DNA of 64,000 bases, taken from contig JBAJFG010000015.1 of assembly GCA_037903475.1 (NCBI GenBank), forward strand, positions 1,550,001 through 1,614,000, given 5' to 3'. The position numbers and the translations under genes are program-made. The stretch comes from Ancylostoma caninum (Eukaryota > Nematoda > Chromadorea > Rhabditida > Ancylostomatidae). Below are positions 32,232-44,309 of the stretch, piece by piece. Numbering within the stretch: position 1 is the first letter of the stretch; the number at the start of each line of letters is the position of its first letter. The notes under the pieces are model-generated. The model saw only the letters and a list, made by a program, of their open reading frames with translations. It made no database searches and had not been told where the DNA came from.

Positions 32232-34919
32232 ATGAGGCTCACATGGATTTGTCCAATTGCGGTGTGCATTAGTGCTATATTCGTTAGCACAGAAGCAAAT
32301 GTAAACCATTCCTAACTGGATTAAACCACTCGCAAAACTTCGGATACACCCGAATTTTTATATTGCACTTCTCCATACGCGAACAGCGTATAAATTTGGT
32401 TGTTTGCCGCTATACAAACAGCGTCGATCTCATTTTTATTCGTTGCTGACCAGTTCACTCTAGGAAGTGAGGCGTCAATATGGAAAAAATCGTCATGAAC
32501 GCCAGGCGTACAAGGACCAGTATGGTACACGGTCGGGAGCAACCGATAATGTCGTAAAATATTATTTCAACGGTAGCGTTGGTGAGTATGAGGATTATAG
32601 ACAGACTTGATTTGCAACTGAATTCATTGTCTTCGAAGGTGGAAATGATACGCTGAAAAAATTGTTCACTGACGCCATTAAATTTTGGGAAGATGGCACT
32701 TGCCTTACGTTTCAAGAGGAGAAGGACAAACCTGATTACAGTAAGGCTCACACCTTTGGCATAGCAAAGAAATGACTAGTAAATTTTTGCGAATAGAACA
32801 GCGAATCAAGTACACAATAGTTCAAATCTACACATGAACATAGGCAACAATTTTGCAGAGTTCCAAGGAATATTGGTCACGATCTCCGAAAATGGATTTT
32901 GCTACATAGACAGCTACCACAGACATCACAATCTTTCTCTCGGTCAAAACTGTGAAGCCGTTAGTGGTCTTGTCCACGAAATTGGACATGCACTAGGTCT
33001 CCCTCACGCACAAGTCAGACGCGATCGTGACAGCTATGTTATCATCAACGATGACAACATCGAGGTATGGTTAGCTTATTTTGCGGTACAGCATTCGATT
33101 GGCGACTGTTTGAAACATGAGGAACCCCCAGAGAGAGTTTGAAGACTACTACGGCGACCAAGATAACGGAGCTTATCCGGAAGAAGGCGATCAAGATGGA
33201 GAACGAGAAGGAGAGGCTGTTCCGGAAGAATATTCTGCTGTTCCTACCCTAGAGGTACTCAATTATTCTACAACAATGCGAACCACACTTCAGGCTCCTT
33301 TATACTACTAAAGTTTTAGGAGTACAAAAAGCAGTATGAAATAATGAACGAGACCGACGCAGTTAATTATAGTGTGCCATATGACCTCGGAAGTATCATG
33401 CAGTAGTGAGTTTTCTGATTAACATGAAATTACTTTAACACCACAAGATCATTCTCTCAAAAATAGTGATGAGAAGCTTTTTGCAGTGCATACAGTAAAG
33501 CAATGATACCATGGAATGGTAACTATAACAAAACTATGGGTTCGCCATTTGTATCGCTCATTGATAAAGTACTCATCAACAAACATTATAACTGCTCAGG
33601 TATGTTAACAAGAACACTTTCAAGAAGATAATAATGAAAGAAGCAAGTATACTACAGAGATATAGCTATAGCTAGAGCAATGTGTGAAATGATCAAAGGT
33701 TTGAGAAAAAGGTTACTGCTTTCTTGCTCAGACAAGTGCTCCGGAGTAGGAAACAAATGTGAGAATAATGGATTTCCTGACCCAAAAAACTGCTCGGTAT
33801 GTGTCTGCCCTAGTGGTTACGGAGGTCCGCCCTGCAAAGACAAGGTAACTCAAGCGCTACATTTTCGTTCTGCATCCTCAGACAACACTCATTTTCTAGC
33901 CGAATGACTGTGGCACGAAAATCGATGCATCGGATACATGGAAAACGATTACATTAGATGCTCCTGCTTCTGAAAACAACGGCAAATACAACATATGCAC
34001 GCACTGGATAAAGGTTCATGTAACACTGCCGCTATAGTCCTCGAGGACTGTAGCACCCTGCGTCGCCGTCGCTGGCGACTGTGAAACCGGTGCACATCGA
34101 TTGTGGGCGGGGCGTCGCGGCGGCCGCTGAAGTTGGCTACCGGCGATCGCCAACATTGGCGGCCGCCGTCGCCTACGTAAGGTGCTATACTCCTCGAGGG
34201 GTATGGCGGTTATCTAACACGTAGTTGAATGACGGATATAGAAATCAAATCATAGAAGCTGGTTTTCCCGAAACTATTTTGGGCAGTTTCAGACTGAGTC
34301 GCAAGGCAAAGAAATTCAAGTCGAACTTGTTAGCATTAGTGGTGGCCGCAACGACACAATAGGTTGCGAAACGGCTGGAATTGAAATCAAAACAAACAAT
34401 GATCAGAGGCTCACTGGATACAGATTAACCTATCAGTTATTTTCCACCATTTTCACACCATCTACATGTATCTTCTCGAACGAAGGACATCCTCCACATC
34501 ATCCACAGCAAACCACTTCGTTACCATTGTCTGCCACCTTCTAGTCTGTCCTGCATTCTACCATTCAGCCAAAAGCACTCTCTGAAATTGGTTGACTCCG
34601 TGTGCACAATTTATTCTTTAGTTAATTTGCTACGATTATGGCTGAGTTCCTCCCACATTCAAACTGCTACAATCATAAATGAGTTTCTGAATCACATCTA
34701 TATCTAAAATTTTTAGGTTCTGCGCTGATGAGAACAGAGATATAGCTCTCAATTCAAAACTATTCTTTGTCCCCATCATCACATACTCAAGGGAAACTAC
34801 AGACATGAAATTCAGATTAAAGTACCGAGCAGGTATGCCCACTCATTTTATCGAATAAAATACATCTTGGAAGCTGCGTATACCGGCTTATTTCAGTTCC
34901 GACTAACAACAACAAGTAA
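32232..34919 (+). CDS. Astacin B: astacin-EGF-CUB metalloprotease with a lost splice donor
   Basis: Exons: 32232-32300, 32464-32581, 32639-32740, 32844-33064, 33132-33254, 33320-33405, 33487-33599, 33732-33844, 33900-34013, 34293-34423, 34717-34832, 34897-34919. All phases close if every intron is removed. The leader is [22 protein letters not shown] marks propeptide cleavage, [19 protein letters not shown] binds zinc and YDLGSIMQY is the Met-turn. EGF and CUB parts match the paralogues. Two oddities stand out. Exon 5 is a 41-residue acidic insert ([18 protein letters not shown]...). At 34424 the donor after GGATACAG is AT where the other three copies have GT; without splicing there, the frame stops at 34542-34544 and the CUB domain loses its last strand and Cys. 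A GC-rich MITE sits in the preceding intron. The acceptor of exon 3 (TTCGAAG) is unusual. Confidence 0.82.
34028..34210. mobile_element. GC-rich MITE inside astacin B
   Basis: The ends GCCGCTATAGTCCTCGAGGA and, on the opposite strand, CCGCCATACCCCTCGAGGAG form about 30-bp inverted repeats, both continuing TAGCACC. The interior is GC-rich with CGTCGC/GCGACG words and further inverted repeats. It lies in the intron between the first two CUB exons. Confidence 0.72.
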
Positions 34920-35099
34920 ACCTGCATTTGGCTACTCTTCGCAAGATCATTTCACTAACGTGGATGCCTTTTTTAACTTCTCATTATCAAGTCACTGGTG
35001 TTCAATGAATATTTGCTGCTCTTTAGCGTTGTACGGCGGTCACAGTAGACGAGTGAGCAGATCAATCATCTGCCCTTTTGAATAGACTCTTTTCTCGGT

Positions 35100-37860
35100 G
35101 CACAGTGTGCAATTTGCAAATCTAGCCGCTCAAAATGTATTTTCCGACCTACCATATCACGCCGCGTTTACTGAACCAAAATATTCGCCGATGGTCCGCG
35201 CATACGATACAAGTAGTTTTTTGACAACCGATCACCTGGCCGAGCATGATTAGATAACGGAAAGATACCATTTCTGTACAACACCGCTATGTAAAACAGA
35301 TGATGAGTACATTATGGATTGTCCCTTTCTTCTACGTTGTTGCCTAAACTTCCTATTTCGGATTCTTACAATAGATCTTAGAACAAGCTTTCATATTTCC
35401 TAGTAACAACTTTTCTCAGGAATGGAGAAGAAATCCAAACATGTCTGAGAAATGAGCGATTAAGCACATGACCTATTTGTGTATTCGGATGAATCTAAAA
35501 AAAGTTCCACGAGATTCCATTAAGAAAATATGTGTAGTGGCTAGCAGTAATCTTCCTGAATGCGAGCATGTGTGTTATTTTTGCGACCAACTGCGACCCT
35601 CTACGAAAAACACTTCTATGTAGACCGAAACCGCTACTCTCTAGGACAGATCTTTCCGACTTGACTGAAGGAAATAGGCTTTCAATTCATCAAACTGTTT
35701 TTTTTTCATAATTTTTTTGCGGATAGCGTTATGCAAGACTTTTGTGGGTCTAGAGCTCTATATGACCAACATCTGTGGTTTGTTAACCTCACGCCATCAT
35801 GAAAGCAAGTGAGGAAAGACAAAGCGCCACTTCTGAGATTATAATGTGAAGGGAAGGTATACAAATAGATGAAAAAGAGACCGCTCAGAGGAGAAATAAC
35901 ATTAATAGAAAATTTGATATAGAAAAAACCTGTCAAAAGTAGAATAATGTCGTCTTCAAAGACATCCTATGTCGGGCTACCCTACGGGCGATCAGCTTTA
36001 TCGGGCAAAACCTTAACAAATCCTACTGCATTCCTCAAAAATTATGAGGTTTCTAGGTAAGTTAACATTCCGGGCCGATTAGGCCATTTATCTGAGCGGC
36101 ACCCCTTGAATTACTATTTTCTCGACTGCAAAATCTCACAAAATATGCAGCACTTCAATATGTTACGTAGATCACGCCATGCTCATCATGTGAAAATATA
36201 TGCAGTCCTGAAAGTGGAACACATATTCATGTTTTACGTACTGATTAGTCTGCAAACACGCATAAAGACTCAAATTTACGTGGTGCAGGTGCTCTGAAGA
36301 AAATCATTCCTCAGTAATGATTTTGTGCTCTCAGGCTCAATTACAGAAGCACTAGAAATTGCCCTAAATCCTTGGTTTCCATGGGTGTTGTGCAAAGCCT
36401 AGAAGCAGCAGACCGGGCAGAATATATTTGCTGAAAGCAAAAGAATTTATCCACTGGTTCCCTAGAAAAATAATTTTGATCGGCTAGATGTTCGAAATTA
36501 CCCACTGTGCGGTGGTTCAGTTTTAGTGAGGGAGTACAAGAGTAGAGGCGGAATGGGTTTTTCTGGTAAATACTTTAACAGTCGCACTTCGCCACCGCCT
36601 TTGGAAGCCTAGTGTGTAGTCAAGGTGTGGATCAGGATCATCGATACGTCGATGACAGATTTAATCGAGCACTCCTCGGAACTTTAATTCAAGAACAACG
36701 AGGAATATTGAAATCATCCAACAATTTCGAGTAAACAAGGAATCCGCCAGTTTCGAATGATCGGCATAGTATTGTCACGATTTCCGCAGATGTGGTCACA
36801 TTTATGGACATTACAATACAATGTGATGAGCGTAGCGATCTCAGCGATTTGCTTGGAAGACATCTTTATCAAGTGAGTCTATCCGTCAGATGACGCGGTC
36901 ATTTTTCAAGTTTGGTTAATTCTTACTCTCGACCGTACGTTGTGAAATGAAATTCAACGAAGGGGTCCTAATGTCCTGGGTCAGCCATCTTCTCCATCTC
37001 CTTTCGGTCAGATACAACTGTGTGGACTCCCATGTACTAGTCCTTACCGTTACCACTCACGATCTTTTACAAATTCAGCAATACCTCTCGAGAAACTGCT
37101 ATATTTTCGGTTGATGGGATCTCCAGCATGCACAGCATACAGCTGAAGCTCATTTCGGATGCGTCAGTAATTCTATCACCTTGTGCGATACGGTCCGAAC
37201 GAGGGCCCATTGCCACTCACAACTTTTTCAGCACTCATGTTAGCAAAATTCAGTGAACTAACTTCACAAACGATCAGTTGAACGGTGGCCGAAGTTTCAG
37301 CTAATCTTCAGCTAAGAGTGGGCTTGAAACCGAGAAATCGTTAAATTGGGGTGCATTCATGCACATGTATTTATGATAGGCACTGCAGTTGGTGTGGGCT
37401 CGTAGCTGAGGTGTCACCGCACGGACTAGTGCTTCTGGTTATCTCTGGCTGAGTTCGCCAACTAGCTGCCTGGCTCCAGTTAAGCTGTTATTAATGTGCT
37501 TTTTTGTAGCCGTTTCAAAAAAATGAGCCAATTGCTGGCCTACTCTCTTTATTCATGCACTTCATTTATTTTCTGGTCAGAGAACCTATGATTTTGCGGA
37601 AGGTATACAGCTTCATATTCCCTTAAGGAATTAACGAATTGACGGGTTACCCGACTAGCAAACTTTCAATTTTCTGATGCACAGCCTCTGCATAGATAGT
37701 GTTGATGTCGCTAAGCGGCAGTGCTGCAGCATAGAACGTTGTGAAGAGCAGAGTGCAGGCACTGCTCAGCTTTGCACCTCATGACTCAAATTCTTTAGAC
37801 ACACCTGGCCAATTCAGCTGAATGGACCGACAGCGGTTTCCGCACTGCATCTGATTTCAT
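35100..37860. other. No gene seen between astacins B and C
   Basis: Long stretch with short open frames only. I recognise no repeat family, RNA gene or coding exon. Confidence 0.4.
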
Positions 37861-37874
37861 AACTAAATGTTGAC

Positions 37875-38460
37875 GTGGTATTTTATTTATTTATACGTGG
37901 TATTTCCACGCTATATGAATAATTTCCAATAAAAAGAGATGTAAAACAACATAAAACGCAATACAAACAAGTTAATCAAATCGGAGGCAAACAATAGATG
38001 TAGAAAGACGACAAATTCATCAAAAATTCAAGAGCGATAAATTAATAAGCTGATTCTTTGAGGAACTTGTCCGCAAGTCTTTCGAACTGTGCCAGTGAAG
38101 ATGGTAGGTTGCACCTCTTAGAAAGTCTTAGAAAATCAGATCCAGCCCTCTTCGTGAAGAGAGATGAGCGCAATGAGCTCCTTGTTGTAGGGAACGTAAT
38201 ATTAAATGGACCACCTCTGGTACAAAAAGAGGATACAGAGTAGAACTTGTCTAGCGGGAGATTCACATCACCACGAATAATTTCGTAGACCATAACAAGG
38301 TTTTTTTTTCTACGACTAGCAAGGGAAGGGATTTTAAATATGAGATTACGAGCAGAAGCCGGAGGAATATTGGAATAGTTATACCCATGCAGCCTGATCC
38401 ACAGTTCCAACAACCAGTCGATTGGGTTGTTGTTGGTTTCTCGAAATTCCGATGAAGAAT
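37875..38460 (-). mobile_element. 3' end of a second LINE element
   Basis: The minus-strand frame (38413-38042) gives LELWIRLHGYNYSNIPPASA, SRRKKNLVMVYEIIRG, RGGPFNITFPTTRSSLRSS and FTKRAGSDFL with a stop. This is the same reverse-transcriptase tail as at 28315, but a different sequence. A TAAATAAATAAAA tail lies at about 37885. It is truncated at its 5' side and lies on the opposite strand to the astacins, just upstream of copy C. Confidence 0.72.
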
Positions 38461-38622
38461 GAAAGCAAAGTCAAACAGGCATCTACGTAGTTTTGTTGAA
38501 GGTGCACCTCCCTAATGCATCATTGCCTAACCTATACCCGCATTTCACAGAAAGGTCTCTCACGATTCTAGATCATGCTAACTAGTTTCCCGAATTTCGA
38601 AACTAAATTTTTTTTAGGAGTG

Positions 38623-38670
38623 AAAATCCGGCAACAATGGGGACGTTTCCCATAAATACACCCCATGAAA
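38623..38670 (+). promoter_or_regulatory. Astacin C core promoter block
   Basis: AAATCCGGCAACAATGGG, then GACGTTTCC and CATAAATACACCCC. TATA-like ATAAATAC is about 145 bases before the ATG. TTTTTTTTTCAG ends at 38789, six bases before the ATG, as in copies A and D, suggesting a short outron and spliced-leader addition. Confidence 0.65.
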
Positions 38671-38795
38671 TCTGAGCGCCATTTTCTCCCGCCCTTGTAA
38701 CGCCGCTCAACTTTATTTTCGCTAGCAAGGTTTGTACTCTAAAGACATTACGCTTAAGGCAATGAAATACATTTCAATTTTTTTTTCAGTTTCCG

Positions 38796-38950
38796 ATGAG
38801 GCTCACAACAAGCACTTTCCTCCTTGTGTGCGTTAGCAGCGCTATATTAGGGAGCACCGCCACAAACGTTAGTCAGTTACCTCTGAAAACGTTGATGAAA
38901 AGCTCGAGATATTTATTGTGCCTCATTTCAACCTGTATATATAAAATTGA

Positions 38951-39045
<95 letters not shown>

Positions 39046-42000
39046 CCGGATAGAAATCGCGGAGGATGAACCGATCGGGACCAAATTTTGCATGCTCACC
39101 GCTCGGGAGCTTAAGGAGGTTACAGGCTACTTTACACCTGGGATTATTGATTGATTTATCGATCATATGGATTTTATCGACTTTCCAAAATTTTTGTTCG
39201 GAGGTCGGTGACAACGTGCTACTAGGGTTCTTCAGTATGCAGAGCACAAATATGACAACCAACTTATATGACGGTATCGATTCATTGATCTTATCGATTT
39301 TTCACAATTTCGCCTCGGGAATCGGTGGAGATATGCCCACTACAGTTTCTGAATATTGTGAACACGATTGTGACAAGCATTTTGAGCGACGTCATCGATT
39401 TATTGATTTTATCGATTTTGCACATTTTTTACACAGGGATCGGTGATGAGATGTCTACTGGGGTTTATGAATGAGCTGAACACAAATATGACAATCACTA
39501 TGCATGAAAACGTTGAGCTGTTGGTTTTGTCGAATTTTTAGACGAATTTTATACTTTTTCGCTTCTTCTAAGCGATGGGTAAGAGCGCATTCACTGAGGT
39601 TCTCAAAGAAGCTGAACACAAACATAGCATGCATTCTCCATAAGGTTACTGTCCAAATAACTTCATTATTTCATTTTTCGCCAATAATTTGGTTGAAAAC
39701 TGCCACTCGGGTTTGTCAACACGCTGGTCACCCAAGTGGCGAGCATCTTTGATCAATTTATCGGTAGTAGCAAATTCTGTTCCTTCTTCAGTGTGAAATA
39801 GCTGGGGTAGTAAAACACTTGAGCGAAGCCGCACATACCGTCTAGTACTATTAACAAATAACTACTCGTTTCACAACCCAATTTTTAATTACTTAACTCC
39901 TGAATTATGAAATGCATGCATTAGCGAATACCCAGACACATTATTCCAGGATGGAGAAAAAAGCGGACTCGTTCGTCATAGACGTCTGGCACAAAAAGGG
40001 CTGTACGCTAAAAGAGATGAAGAGAACACTGTGAAATATCGTTTTACTGAGAACGTCAGTGAGTACGACGTTTTTTTTTCTTGACAGAAAATGAACCAAG
40101 ACTCACATTTGTGATCATTGAAGCCGAAGTATTGAAGCAGATATTCAAGAAAGCGGTTAAGGAATGGGAAACTGGCACATGCCTTAAATTCACAGAGGAC
40201 CACAGTGGTAATAAAATCAAGTTCACAGTTTAAAAAATATTATCAGTAATTTACCCTTGACTTTGTCAATCTTTGCCAGAATGCGTGCATCATCTTGCAG
40301 ATAAGGAAGATAACGATACAATCACACTATTCTATGAATCTGGACCTTGCTTCACAGATAAACAGAAGTTGTACATTAGCGATTACTGTTTTGACGTGGG
40401 CGGTGTTGCCCACGAACTCGGCCATGCGCTAGGACTCGGGCACGCTCACAGCAGACAAGACCGTGACGAGTTCATAACGATAAACGAGACCAACGTCAAG
40501 GTATCACATCTTACAATTTCCCAACCAATTGCAATTGAAGCCCGATCTTTGAGGGAATTTCAGTTGTTCTACAACGATACTGCCGCATTGTATGAAGAAA
40601 TGTTTGAAGAAGAGTTCAACGTGACGTTCGAGGTACTCACCGAAGTTGTTAAAAGTTCCCAGTTTGGTAATTTTTCATTTCTTGAGTTCTTAAGATTTAG
40701 ACGTTCAAGGAGCAATACGAGAAAATGAACGAAACCACTGAAAATAATTATTCACTACCCTACGACTATGGAAGCATCATGCATTAGTAAGTCTTATAGT
40801 GTTACGCAACTCTATTGAAAGCATTGTCCGTAAGACAAAATTGGAAGTTTTTGTAGCTATTAATTTGTTGCAGTGCTCCCGATCTAAGGTTTCCGCCAAT
40901 GGTCCCAGTGGATGAACATCACCTCAGGACCATGGGCTCCCTTCTTATATCGTTCTTGGATCGACTTACTATAAATCACCACTACAACTGCACAGGTATG
41001 TATATGAACGATACGACCAGCATTCCACAAATAAGTCGATTTCTTATACAAAGTTAATTATTATTTTTTGAAAATGTACTGTTTTTCGCTCAGATAAGTG
41101 CGAGGATGTTGCACCAAAGGTAGAATGCAAGCATAGTGGATTCCGTGACCCGAAGAACTGCGGCACATGTTTCTGTCCGAGTGGTTACGGGGGACAGCTT
41201 TGTGATCAGAGGGTAACAAGACGCTTCCCAAATCTTGTTCTTCAATCAATCTGCAACTTTGCTTTAGCCTGGCTCATGCGGCAACACTCTTAATGCCACT
41301 TCAGAGGTGAGGAATGTAACGATATCTATTATAAAACTGGATGGTGACAGCTATTACTCCAACTGCACTTACTGGATTCAGGTTCGTAATGTAGTCATTT
41401 TTCGAGCAGCCGACCGATTATTTCAGTTTGACAGCAGAGTAGTGTCTTGCATTTAGTCTAGTGGAGGCAAGAAGATAAAAATAAAAGTTGCTTCTATTTC
41501 CGACTCAATGGAAACGACAGGATGTGCTGAAGTTGGAATTGAAATCAAGACAAAGACAGACGAGAGACTAACTGGATACAGGTATATATTATTACCAGTC
41601 TGGTCGTCCGGCTAACGCCGGACTTCCAGACTTTTATTGATGCTCGCTTCGCTCGCATACTGTATGTTGAAAGCAGGCACAAAAGTGTAAATGGATTGAT
41701 AAAATCTGTATCCTTCCACGCAATTCTTCCGCTATCCTGAGATGCCCTCGATCCCGTAGTTGTTGCTTTCTCGCATATGAACGAAGTTACGCCCTCCCAT
41801 AAGAGCGAAGTTAGTGGTCGTGAAGAATTGAGTGTAAACGATTCAGTGCGAATGTTATCTCGAAATGATTTAGGCTCAACTGGTTGTTGTGGTAATTCAA
41901 GTGATAAGGGGCCACCGGTGTATATAAACACAAAGGAGGGAGTGGTTCATTCAAACACAAACGGAATGGGAAGAGAACACGGATACGAAAGGAAACAATG

Positions 42001-44303
42001 TACATCTAGGTGATTTAGATGGGAGCGTCCGCAGAAACAGGGTAAGCGTAACCCTAATGCCGCATCCTTATCACACCGTTGGACCCGACTCCAGGCGTTT
42101 CCCCACTTTTGGACGCCGGCGCACCCTTATCACACCATTGGACTCGACTCCAGGCGTATCCCCACTTTTGGACGCCGGCGCACCCTTATCACACCGTTGG
42201 ACCCGACTCCAGGTGTTTCCCCACTTTTGGACGCCGGCGCACCCTTATCACACCTTTGGACCCGACTCCAGGTGTTTCCCCACTTTTGGACGCCGGCGCA
42301 CCTTTATCACACCATTGGACTCGACTCCAGGCGTTTCCCCACTTTTGGACGCCGGCGCACCCTTATCACACCGTTGGACCCGACTCCAGGTGTTTCCCCA
42401 CTTTTGGACGCCGGCGCACCCTTATCACACCATTGGACCCGACTCCAGGCGTTTCCCCACTTTTGGACGCCGGCGCACCCTTATCACACCATTGGACCCG
42501 ACTCCAGACGTTTCCCCACTTTTGGACGCCGGCGCACCCTTATCACACCTTTGGACCCGACTCCAGGCGTTTCCCCACTTTTGGACGCCGGCGCACCCTT
42601 ATCACACCATTGGACCCGACTCCAGGCGTTTCCCCACTTTTGGACGCCGGCGCACCCTTATCACACCGTTGGACCCGACTCCAGGCGTTTCCCCACTTTT
42701 GGACGCCGGCGCACCCTTATCACACCGTTGGACCCGACTCCAGGCGTTTCCCCACTTTTGGACGCCGGCGCACCCTTATCACACCTTTGGACCCGACTCC
42801 AGGCGTTTCCCCACTTTTGGACGCCGGCGCACCCTTATCACACCGTTGGACCCGACTCCAGGCGTTTCCCCACTTTTGGACGCCGGCGCACCCTTATCAC
42901 ACCGTTGGACCCGACTCCAGGCGTTTCCCCACTTTTGGACGCCGGCGCACCCTTATCACACCGTTGGACCCGACTCCAGGCGTTTCCCCACTTTTGGACG
43001 CCGGCGCACCCTTATCACACCGTTGGACCCGACTCCAGGCGTTTCCCCACTTTTGGACGCCGGCGCACCCTTATCACACCGTTGGACCCGACTCCAGGTG
43101 TTTCCCCACTTTTGGACGCCGGCGCACCCTTATCACACCGTTGGACCCGACTCCAGGCGTTTCCCACTTTTGGGCGCACCCTTATCACACCGTTGGACCC
43201 GACTCCAGGTGTTTCCCCACTTTTGGACGCCGGCGCACCCTTATCACACCATTGGACCCGACTCCAGGCGTTTCCCCACTTTTGGACGCCGGCGCACCCT
43301 TATCACACGTTGGACCCGACTCCAGGCGTTTCCCCACTTTTGGACGCCGGCGCACCCTTATCACACCTTTGGACCCGACTCCAGGTGTTTCCCCACTTTT
43401 GGACGCCGGCGCACCCTTATCACACCGTTGGACCCGACTCCAGGTGTTTCCCCACTTTTGGACGCCGGCGCACCCTTATCACACCATTGGACCCGACTCC
43501 AGGCGTTTCCCCACTTTTGGACGCCGGCGCACCCTTATCACACCATTGGGCCCGACTCCAGGTGTTTCCCCACTTTTGGACGCCGGCGCACCCTTATCAC
43601 ACCTTTGGACCCGACTCCAGGTGTTTCCCCACTTTTGGACGCCGGCGCACCCTTATCACACCGTTGGACCCGACTCCGCACTTTTGGACGCCGGCACCCT
43701 TATCACACCATTGGGCCCGACTCCAGGTGTTTCCCCACTTTTGGACGCCGGCGCACCCTTATCACACCTTTGGACCCGACTCCAGGTGTTTCCCCATTTT
43801 TGGACGCCGGCGCACCCTTATCACACCGTTGGACCCGACTCCAGGTGTTTCCCCACTTTTGGACGCCGGCGCACCCTTATCACACCATTGGACCCGACTC
43901 CAGGCGTTTCCCCACTTTTGGATAGCCCCTAGCTCCAAGCTTCCCCTGACGTTGCTGAGGATGAAACATAGCATTTGATATTTTCTAAGTTCACATGTTT
44001 CTATTGTGACTATAGATGACCACTTTCACATCCTCTGCCAAAAAGAAATGGTTGTAAAGATTCAATGCTAAAGAGTCCTGAACACGCTCAAAGTTAAGTG
44101 ATTTTTTAAGGTTCTGCGCTAAAGAGAATGCGAATGTTACACTTACAGCAGAATCAAATCTCGTCCCCATCATTGCCTACTCATCGAATGCTACTGCAAA
44201 CTTCCGTGCCGCTCTGTTCTACTGGGGTGAATTCCGTTGTTCATTCGAGAAATAAGAAAGCCAATTAACCACAATACATGACACTTTTATTTCAGTTGAT
44301 TAG
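38796..44303 (+). CDS. Astacin C: secreted astacin-EGF-CUB zinc metalloprotease
   Basis: Exons: 38796-38867, 39950-40058, 40088-40207, 40280-40500, 40564-40632, 40701-40786, 40874-40995, 41094-41212, 41268-41381, 41457-41581, 44111-44226, 44296-44303. Phases close to 426 residues. The leader is MRLTTSTFLLVCVSSAI. RHRR may be the maturation site. The zinc motif is HELGHALGLGHAHSRQDRD and the Met-turn is YDYGSIMHY, the only copy keeping the usual MHY. The EGF exon reads DKCEDVAPKVECKH...CFCPSGYGGQLC. CUB Cys residues lie at SCG, CTYW, GCA and RFC. It is the most diverged of the four in the propeptide and catalytic domain. Intron 1 contains a (GT)46 tract and the 2.5-kb intron before the last CUB exon contains the 59-bp minisatellite. 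If the final 69-base intron is retained, translation ends at 44255 instead. An HSR/HAH sequence replaces the usual HEQ after the third His. Confidence 0.88.
38953..39044 (+). repeat. (GT)46 microsatellite
   Basis: An uninterrupted run of GT dinucleotides in intron 1 of astacin C. It produces meaningless Cys-Val frames on the plus strand and Thr-His frames on the minus strand. Confidence 0.98.
41597..41633. repeat. Hairpin in astacin C intron
   Basis: AGTCTGGTCGTCCGGC and GCCGGACTTCCAGACT pair almost perfectly around TAAC, just inside the intron that also carries the minisatellite. Confidence 0.75.
42059..43921. repeat. 59-bp minisatellite, about 32 copies
   Basis: The unit runs CACCCTTATCACACC-(G/A/T)TTGGACCCGACTCCAGG-(C/T)GTTTCCCC and ACTTTTGGACGCCGGCG. 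It is highly homogeneous; differences are mostly at the G/A/T site and the C/T site, plus two shortened units near 43160 and 43675. It is GC-rich against an AT-rich background. Since 59 is not a multiple of three and the unit has no plus-strand stop, all three forward frames stay open for about 600 codons; none is a gene. It sits inside an intron of astacin C. Confidence 0.97.
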
Positions 44304-44309
44304 GCACCG

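Noticed and set aside
38796..39262. Cys-Val and Thr-His repeat proteins
   Set aside because: They are translations of the (GT)46 microsatellite in an intron.
42059..43921. CRISPR-like array
   Set aside because: The repeats are contiguous with no unique spacers, and the genome is clearly eukaryotic.
42057..43978. Three overlapping open frames of about 600 residues as a giant gene
   Set aside because: They are produced by a stop-free 59-bp minisatellite in an intron; the frame-rotating period explains all three.
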